NCBI GenBank assembly: GCA_029721515.1
Contig: CM056569.1
Span: 16,399,007-16,463,006, forward strand
DNA: 64,000 nt
Direction of reading: 5' to 3'
Source: Synanceia verrucosa
Taxonomy: Eukaryota > Chordata > Actinopteri > Perciformes > Synanceiidae
A model generated the notes under the pieces. It had not been told where the DNA came from, did not search any database, and saw only the letters and a list, made by a program, of their open reading frames with translations. The position numbers and the translations under genes were made by a program. This document shows, piece by piece, positions 56,758 to 64,000 of this stretch (its first letter is position 1; every line of letters starts with the position of its first letter).

Positions 56758-59700
56758 TTTTGGAAGGGGGGTTGTGGATGTGTGTGTCAGAATGGGGGGG
56801 AGGTGCAGTGAACTGTGTGTTTCTTTCTTTTTCAGAGCATGTCATATGGTTCTCATAAGCCCCATTCACAGACATATTTTGGTACTCTGCCATTTACCCA
56901 CACATACATGGTCATACAACTTGTGGCACAAGGGTATTAAAATCCCATCTCTTACAACTCAAATGAGCACTTGAATAGATGATAGAATAGCATGACTTAA
57001 AGTTCTTGATATACATACCTATCTCACACACCTTTTTGTCTCTTTTGATGTTTTATGTATGTAATTTAGACTGAGTAATATGAAAAGCTTGAACTGTCTA
57101 TTTGCATACATCTGGCTTTCCACACTAGTAACACAACCCGAGGCCAGAATGAAGATACTGGTTCCTGCACAAAAGGTCTGCAGCTACATTAAAAACAACA
57201 ACGCTTCTCTACATGCTAATAACTCTCAGATTGAGATGGGGAAGTAAGGAAAGTTGTAGAGGTCACCGGTGTGGAGGAAGAGGGCCTCTGGATTTGCTGT
57301 GAAAACAAAGCTGGTTTTGCTGTGAAATGGAGACTTATGTTTCTGGACGGATGAGGGTATGAATAAGTGTGTAGGGAGGAGGGGTGTGGGGGGTCAGTAG
57401 CAGCAGTCCTGTGAGTCGGTTATAAATCTGGACTGTTGTTTTAGAGCCCATGCTGTGTAGTATGCACCTCACTGTTAGAGTGGTAGTAAGTTAAAGTGCA
57501 CCTGAATGCACATTAAGGCAGGACAATTACTCACAATTTCCTGTTTTAAGCTCCTAGTGTCAGATATTGTATTATTTAAAATAGCATTCCAAAATGTTTG
57601 TGCTGTGTTTCCCCATGGCTGGTGGATTCACTGTAAAAGAGAGGTAAAAATTGACGCAGCAGAGGTCAAGATATCGTGACTAGTCCCAGTGTGGTTTTCA
57701 GGTTTTCATTGAAGCATCTTCCAAATCCATACAGACATACACCCAAACATTTGTTGAGCAGGCTTTCTGTCATAAATTAGTTGAGATGTTGTTTCAAACT
57801 CGAAAAAAAATCTGGTCCAAAGTCACAGATGATATTAAACAGCTGTTTTCACAGATGATGTCATACTCCCCATGATCAAAATCAGGTGCGGTGTCCCTTT
57901 AAAACAGGACTGAATCTGACAAGTTTAGATTTTTCAATTACAAAAACTGATTTTGAAAGAAACCCTTACTTTAATGAAATGATTGCAATGATGGGGGGAT
58001 TTTTTTTTTTCCACTGAGTTTAATTTTGCAACTATCTTGAGTGCTGACCTGACTTTAGAACATATATGGACAATGACATGGAAGTATATGATAGGCAGTC
58101 TCATGCTGCATTATGTCTTGCAGCAATTTTTGGGATGATACCATCTGATACATGTTTGGTGCAACATTTTACCATTCTTGACAACTTGAGAATTGAAATT
58201 AAAATGGCCAATAATCCTTCCAAAGCATTAAGACACCAAGAACTTTAGGAACACCACAGACAAAATCAAAAAGGCATGCTGTGATTTGGTATCGAAACCT
58301 TGATATTTAGAGATTTCTGCAAAAATTGCATTTTATACTTTATACTTCGATTTTGAAAACTGTTCAGAAACTCCCACAGGAGTTTCAGATCTCCAGCCAT
58401 ACCCAATTCATGCAATCCAAGACTGTTTAGGGACCCCAGAATACAGAAATATTCAAATGCAGCATTTACAGAAGAGGTTAAAATAGATAAAAATAAATAA
58501 TACATTTTTAGAGCAACATGCAAAAAAACTGAAAAATCCAAATTGTATGGGATTAGCATAAAGCGTGCATGTCGTTATCTAGTTTTATACATTATCATGA
58601 TACCTCTGTTTATTCGATTTTAAAAACTTAGCCTTCAACAGCCTCTGAAAAACAGTAATGTTGTTCGAGGACACCTGGAAATGGAGAGTATTCAACAGAG
58701 GAAGCTCTAATGATTTGTTAGCTGTGTTGCTAATAAACTTATGAGACACTTATGAGTCCTTTGGAACAAATGCATCCGTTAAGGAACTCTTGCTGTACTT
58801 GCTTGTTGCTGGTTGGCTGGTATGTTAGCGATTAGCAGCTACAGTAGTTTGCCAGCGAGCCCTGCAAGAAGTCACCTTGTCGGCACAAAGGTGCAGAGGC
58901 TGTGGCACTTTCTGTTGTGAGTGGGGTTTCAATGATTGGGCTGTGAGTTGAATCAGTATTTTGTCATTTTAGTCAGAGACAGGTGAGGTAGTGAAATGGT
59001 AATATGAGATGAGTAATGACCTCCCTGGGGAATGGTTCTGGTTATCACAACACAGTGTTTCAAGATAAGTGGACAAATTGGAAAGAAGGTGAGATGTACT
59101 TTAAGAAGACTAATGGAAACGTGAATTTATGTATATGGGCTTATCCATCTTCTTCACCTTGAAAAATACAATTATACACCCCACACACACACACATCCTG
59201 TCTCAGGTGAAATTCAAACTCCTTGTCCCCCGCTGTGACTTCCCTTGCAATGAGCGACCTCACTGCCCTCTTTTTATGACAGCTTGATGTTTCGAGGTTA
59301 ACTGGTGTTTAATAATCATGACCAGCCTTTAACACACGTTCACTGAAATCCTTTAACAAGTCCCTGCATGCCTGTCTCCCAGCATCCATCAGTGCTCCCC
59401 AGGCCCCAGTGCTGGGCCAGCTAGCATAAAAACCATGTGTGGGTCGCTCTGCCAAGCTTGGCGCTACGCTGCCATGACAACACATTCTCACGCTAGCATC
59501 ACTTCTGCACATTTCACGTTACTTGCATATACTGTCTTTTCAGTAAAAAATATTTAAATAATTTTTTTTTTTACATTTTTTTTATATTTTAAGTTAGGAC
59601 TGTAAGCTGTTGACACCAAGTCAAATTCCTTGTGTGTGTATACTTGGCAATGAAGTTCTTCTTGAATCCTGATTCTTGATTCTAAACCCCTATGTTCACA

Positions 59701-60155
59701 AACAGCCTGTTTGGGGTTATGACAACAAATACTTGGTTAGGTTTTGGAAAAGATTGTGATTTTGGTTAAAATAAGTATGTGTGTCACATAGTTGAGTATG
59801 TTATGTCATGTTACATGTGACAGTTACATGTAACTCAACCCTTTACTTGTGTCATTTAAAATAATACTGACATTTGGTTTCATATGTCTCTTTGTGTTCC
59901 AAAGTGAAAGTCATCCTCCCGTCTATGCAGACAAATGACGCTCTACGTGCTGCATTACCTGAATTCCTCCTTAATGCTGCTATGTAGAGTGTCCAAGCTG
60001 TCTTATTTAACAAGTTGTGAGTGAGAAGAGGCTGCCTGTGAATACCATGTGGGCAGGGGTGTATGACAGTCTGGCAGCTTTATTAGGTTATCTGTACAGA
60101 TAGAGCTCTCATTCACACACAGGCACATACTGACTTGTTGTCTCCAGCACATGAT
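56758..60155. other. Intergenic 5' of cd248, nothing recognised
   Basis: No coding frame of convincing length, RNA gene or clear repeat. A slightly GC-richer stretch at 59,220-59,510 gives a 67-codon frame without family resemblance. Regulatory elements of cd248 may lie here but cannot be recognised by eye. Confidence 0.45.
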
Positions 60156-60160
60156 AATCG

Positions 60161-60502
60161 TCCATCCATCCATTTTCTAACGCTTATCCTCTTAGAGTTG
60201 CAGGGGGGCTGGAGCCTATCCCAGCTGTCTTAGGACAAGTCTCCAGTTCATCACAGGACACATAGAGACAGACAACCACTCATACTCACATTCACACCTA
60301 CGGTCAATTTAAATTAACCAATTAACCTAATCCCCATGTATGTTTTTGGATGGTGGGAGGAAGCCGGAGTACCAGAGAGAACCCACGCAGACACGGGGAG
60401 AACATGAAAACTCCACACAGAAAGGCCCCGGGCCCGGGATTCGAACCCAGTACCTTCTTGCTGTGAGGCGACAGTGCTAACTACTACACTACTGTGCCGC
60501 CC
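60161..60502 (-). mobile_element. tRNA-derived SINE, near full length
   Basis: On the minus strand: GGGCGGCACAGTAGTGTAGT head, B-box-like GGGTTCGAATCCCGG at about 60,432-60,448, the CCTCCCACCATCCAAAAACA body, and a tail ending (GGAT)n at 60,161. Part of the body (the GGGTGAAAGGCAGGGTACACC segment) is missing. Confidence 0.85.
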
Positions 60503-60756
60503 ATGATAATTGTTTATTTTAGAATAATCATTACATTTTCTAACAAATCCGCAAAATGGGTCCATGTTTCACATTGAAAACATGAGGCAGGCACTATCAT
60601 ATGTTCTAGTTATCATGAAGAAATCACGAATCATGATTTTCCCTCTAACTTATGATTATGACAGGTGGAAGAAGATGTAGTTCCTACCAACAGATCCTAA
60701 TGGTATCACTGATCCTTTCATATTGAACAAGCAGCATGAGCGCTTAACCTAAGGGG
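60503..60756. other. Intergenic spacer, nothing recognised
   Basis: Short stretch between a SINE and the nested element. Confidence 0.4.
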
Positions 60757-60787
60757 TCTCGGTTCTTTGCAAGTGAAACCTGATGCG

Positions 60788-61303
60788 CTGTGCCGCCGCT
60801 CCCTAAACGCAGATCATGTAGTCTGCGTACGGCCTCATCCTTCATGAGGGGCCGCATTTTGCGCGAGGGGAGACATTTGCATATATGCGCAATGGATGAG
60901 CATATGCGCTACCACGAGACGTACAGCATCAAATCAGTCCGAGGAAGGAGAGAAGAGAGCTGTAATCAGCTGCAATGATTGACAGCACTCGACATCTGAC
61001 CAATCAGAGAGGAGGTCCTAACACTAGCACTAACAGAGCGAGTGAGGAGTTAACATGTCATCCAAAAGACATCATGAGTCGGGAGTAAAGCAGGCAGACA
61101 TGTTGTTGAAATCAAACTTTGTGGCACAGTTTTCCTGAGCTGCTACTCATTAGAGAGGAATCTCAGTCTCCAGTCTCTGTCTAGACTGGAGATTTTTTAT
61201 CAAGCAGCCCTGATTAACATCTATTAAATGTCTTGTTAATGCTCTCTGCATTCCTCCAAATAAAATTTCGCTTAGGGCCCAAATTCGGTCAGGGGCGGCA
61301 CTG
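60788..61303. mobile_element. hAT-type MITE with 8-bp target duplication
   Basis: Ends CTGTGCCGCCGCTCCC and GTCAGGGGCGGCACTG are inverted. The flanking octamers CTGATGCG (60,780-60,787) and CTGGTGCG (61,304-61,311) match at 7 of 8, the target duplication size of hAT elements. It is 516 bp with no transposase, related at its left end to 3,091-3,240. Confidence 0.8.
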
Positions 61304-61484
61304 CTGGTGCGGTTCATATGCAGTGTGACAGCTCACCGGACCAAATGTACGTAGTGCATGAACAACGCACAACGAGTGACCACCGTTAGCAGTTAGCTAG
61401 CTTAGCTCAATCGTCTGAACAACATAACGTACAACGTAGTTCTCGCGTCCCGGCAGCCAATGGTAATCTATCAATATATGCAGG

Positions 61485-61850
61485 TATTGGTGTAGTGGTT
61501 AGCACTGTCGCCTCACAGCAAGAAGCTACCGGGTTCGAATCCCGGGCCATTCTGTGTGGAGTTTGCATGTTCTCATGTCTGTGTGGGTTCTTTCAGGGTA
61601 CTCCGGCTTCCTCCCACCATCTAAAAACATGCATGGGGATTAGGTTAATTGGTTAATTTAAATTGACCGTAGGTGTGAGTGTGAGTGTGAGTGGTTGTCT
61701 GTCTCTATGTGTCCTGTGATGAACTGGAGACTTGTCCAGGGTGTACCCTGCATTTCACATTTCACCCTGAGACAGTTGGGATAGACTCCAGCCCCCCCGT
61801 GACCCTATGAGGATAAGCGGTAGATAATGGATGGATGGATGGATGGATGA
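61485..61850 (+). mobile_element. tRNA-derived SINE inside the Harbinger-like element
   Basis: A-box-like GGTGTAGTGGTTAGCACTG at the start, B-box-like CGGGTTCGAATCCCGGG, the common body, and a (GGAT)n tail at 61,830-61,850. A few bases of the head are absent. The B box is identical to that of a tRNA, but the rest cannot fold into a tRNA. Confidence 0.85.
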
Positions 61851-62306
61851 ACAAAATTAATCACAACTACCAACAGTCACAGTCCTTAAACTCTGTGCTG
61901 ATGTGTTGTCACGTTTTATTGATAAAGTTAGAAAATTAACAGCTTCAATCACTGACGAACTACGTTGGCATTAGTTATGGTTGTGTTCACTACTATGTAG
62001 GTAGGCAACGTCAACGTTCCCTCAAATAATGTAACGTAGCACAATACAAGATAAGCAGTCCACCCTGTTTATAGTCAGGTATGTGACCTCACTGTGTGTG
62101 AGGTCACATACCTGACTGTTGACACTCAGAAAGTTTGGTGCGGTTCAGGAATTGCAGTGCGAAAGCGGAACCCAACCAAGTGACAAATGCAACAGTGTTG
62201 CACCTTTCAGCACCCCAAGCGAATCAAGTCTGCTTGGTTAGGTGTTAAAGTGACCTATGTGTCTAAAGGCTGACCTGCAGGACAAACAGACGCAGCAGAA
62301 TAAACT

Positions 62307-62700
62307 TTAACCCTTTAGGTCCTGAGCCTATTTTGGTCGTTTTTTTAATACTTTTGATTTTGTCTCCATATACCACATAAAAAATGTTTAACATGCCCAT
62401 ACTTCGTATCTTTTTTTCAGCACAACTTCATCTATATTTATTATTTCACTATAACCTACTTCATTAACATATTGGGCCAAAAAAATACACAAAAATCATC
62501 AAATTCGAATTAAAAAAAGTATTTATTACAATAAAAACCACAAACATGCTCAATCAACTGTTTTGGAACTTGAAAAACTAAATATAGGTTGCTAATATGA
62601 ATATGTAAATGTAACATTGAAATAAAGTAATACTATATACGAATATTTACAATAAAAAAATCTGATCACGCCGGTGTGATCAGAGGATCCACAGGGTTAA
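62307..62700. mobile_element. 394-bp TTAA-flanked MITE
   Basis: TTAACCCTTTAGGTCCT on the left and its imperfect reverse (TTAACCCTGTGGATCCT on the minus strand) on the right, each including the TTAA. Inside the right end, CTGATCAC and GTGATCAG form a perfect 8-bp hairpin (62,662-62,683). Confidence 0.7.
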
Positions 62701-63003
62701 AGCTCATTACTATTCTACACAAGGACTATGCTGGATGAGCTGCTGAGCTTTGAGGTGGATCTTAAAATCTAGTGATGAAAGAGAGGTTTTGGAGTTTCAT
62801 TTCCTCCTGAGTGTTCAAACACGTCCAAGGCGGAAGCAGCCTGGTAACTCCAGGTAATATGAGCTTGAGAAACTTGGTGATCCTTTGAATGCTCTGTTCC
62901 TTTTTAGGGATCTTGCAATTAATGTAATGATATTATATGTGATGGAATTATCCATTCTCAAAAGGGAAAAAGTGTTTTTGGGCTCACTTGTCATCATGGA
63001 AAT
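62701..63003. other. Intergenic, nothing recognised
   Basis: No feature could be supported. Confidence 0.4.
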
Positions 63004-63075
63004 TAGAATAGAATAGAATCGAACAGAATATTTTTTTTATTTATCTCCAGTTGGGGGAAATTCACCCCAAGTGTA
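63004..63075 (-). repeat. LINE 3'-tail-like fragment
   Basis: TTAGAATAGAATAGAATCGA followed by TTTATTTATCTCCAGTTGGGGG, as at 14,606-14,684. Confidence 0.5.
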
Positions 63076-63144
63076 ACAACATAATAGAATAAGTAATTAT
63101 AATAATAGAATAAATATTTACATTATGTACTAAATAACAAAGGA

Positions 63145-63226
63145 GGAGAATCCATCCATACATTTTCTACTTCTTATCCTCATAGGGTCGTGGGGGGCTG
63201 GAGCCTATCCCAGCTGTCTTAAGGCA
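63145..63226 (-). repeat. SINE tail fragment
   Basis: ATCCATCCATACATTTTCTAC followed by GGCTGGAGCCTATCCCAGC is the 3' end of the minus-strand SINE; the head is missing. Confidence 0.8.
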
Positions 63227-64000
63227 GGAGGAGAATATACTGTATTTTTAATTGCAAATGAAATGTTAGTTTAACAGAATTATAAGATGAATAAAATGCA
63301 ATTTTACTACATATTATGTAAATGTGACCCTTAGAAATGAAATAAAATAAAATAGCAGTGCAAATATTTATGTGCAAAATGGATAGTGCATTATAATTTC
63401 ACCGTTTGGCCAAAAAAAATTAGCTTCAGAGCTCTCCTAGGAGTTTGGTATCATTGTGTATCTGCATCGATTCATATTATACTCAAGAGTTTAAGGCTGC
63501 ATTGATTACTTTAATATTCTGTCTTGAGCATGATTTTATATGCATGCCATCAAAAATTGTGGCTCACTTGAGCTTGTAAAGATGGATTCAGATCACTGAT
63601 ACAGTACAGCTTTAGAGAGGAATTTAAAATTCTTTGAAATAATTTCATTGACATAAAGCAGGTGCATAAGTGTAACCGACAAAATGAAGAGCAATTCTTC
63701 ATCTCCTACATATTCAGAAAAGAAAGGCTATAAAAGGATGGTGAAAAAACCTAATGTCTTTCTCTCCTCGTCTCCCACTTTAGATGATGACCTTACATTT
63801 GTGAAATTGCTTTTCTTGCTCATGCTGTGGGCTTTTATGCTCATGCAACACTTAGTAATATTAAGAGCAAGAGTGAAATTCTCCAGGAAAAAAAAAAATC
63901 TGCTTAGTTTTTAATATATTAGGGATACATTTCTGATTGATTCCTCTCAGAAGGAGAGGATCCATAACCTGGTTATAAATAGTAAATAGAGCATGGTTTG
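63227..64000. other. Intergenic, nothing recognised
   Basis: A 76-codon frame at 63,684-63,914 is lysine- and serine-rich with one hydrophobic run. It has no family resemblance and is not called as a gene. Confidence 0.4.

Larger units (their letters stand above)
60757..62255. mobile_element. Harbinger-like MITE, inverted copy of 47,281-48,027, with two insertions
   Basis: Flanks of both inserts match the 47-kb copy in reverse: TCTCGGTTCTTTGCAAGTGA, then (after the hAT) CAGCTCACCGGACCAAATG, (after the SINE) GAACAAAATTAATCACAACT, and the end GGTTAGGTGTTAAAGTGACC. Its left end is missing about 150 bp relative to the complete copy. A 19-bp perfect palindrome at 62,074-62,116 is unique to this copy. 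Confidence 0.75.

Noticed and set aside
59220..59512. Conserved exon or non-coding element in the GC-richer stretch
   Set aside because: There is no recognisable motif, splice context or homology; it cannot be judged without comparison to other genomes.
61485..61560. Functional tRNA gene because of the perfect B box and A-box-like sequence
   Set aside because: It is the head of a SINE found in several copies, and the rest cannot form a cloverleaf.

Overview
This is a stretch of a vertebrate nuclear genome, almost certainly a teleost fish. The evidence is the set of repeats: Tc1-like, hAT and PIF/Harbinger-like DNA transposons, TTAA-flanked MITEs, L2/CR1-type LINE fragments with the usual fish 3' tails, and many copies of a tRNA-headed SINE. 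The species cannot be named from the sequence. Only one intact host gene is visible. Most of the window is AT-rich, repeat-dense intergenic DNA.

Layout: 1-4,960 is intergenic, with a hAT remnant and a MITE fragment. 4,960-12,393 is one very long minisatellite of about 146 copies of a 51-bp unit. Because 51 is a multiple of 3 and the unit lacks stops in three of six frames, it produces giant but probably spurious open reading frames. 13,600-16,715 holds decayed L2-type LINE pieces on the minus strand, one carrying a 43-bp minisatellite. 17,200-25,550 carries SINEs, an internally deleted Tc1 relative, a long perfect inverted repeat and a Harbinger-like MITE. 26,130-29,215 is a nested stack: a LINE inside a Tc1 element that lies beside or inside a TTAA-flanked MITE. 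29,751-30,618 is a terminal-inverted-repeat element carrying a broken RecQ-like helicase fragment. 33,400-41,420 has further MITEs, a SINE split by a MITE, a truncated Tc1 transposase and an L2 fragment. 45,000-51,520 has TTAA elements, a Harbinger-like element with a Myb/SANT remnant, an intact 747-bp TTA-flanked element, a local duplication and a minisatellite that seems to have grown out of a MITE end.

The host gene is at 54,097-56,412 on the minus strand. It is a single-exon gene for a type I membrane protein of the CD248/CD93/thrombomodulin group, best called cd248 (endosialin). It has a signal peptide, C-type-lectin-like domain, sushi-like domain, five EGF-like modules, an acidic Ser/Thr/Pro stalk, one membrane span and a short tail ending in a PDZ-type motif. 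Its likely promoter includes a TATA-like box and, 240-345 bp upstream of the ATG, a roughly 100-bp polypurine tract. From 56,900 to 64,000 the window is again intergenic; the main item is a three-layer nest (hAT and SINE inside a Harbinger-like element) at 60,757-62,255.

The features do not form an operon or pathway. What unites the window is repeated insertion of mobile elements into one another and local tandem amplification, with one cell-surface receptor gene in the middle.
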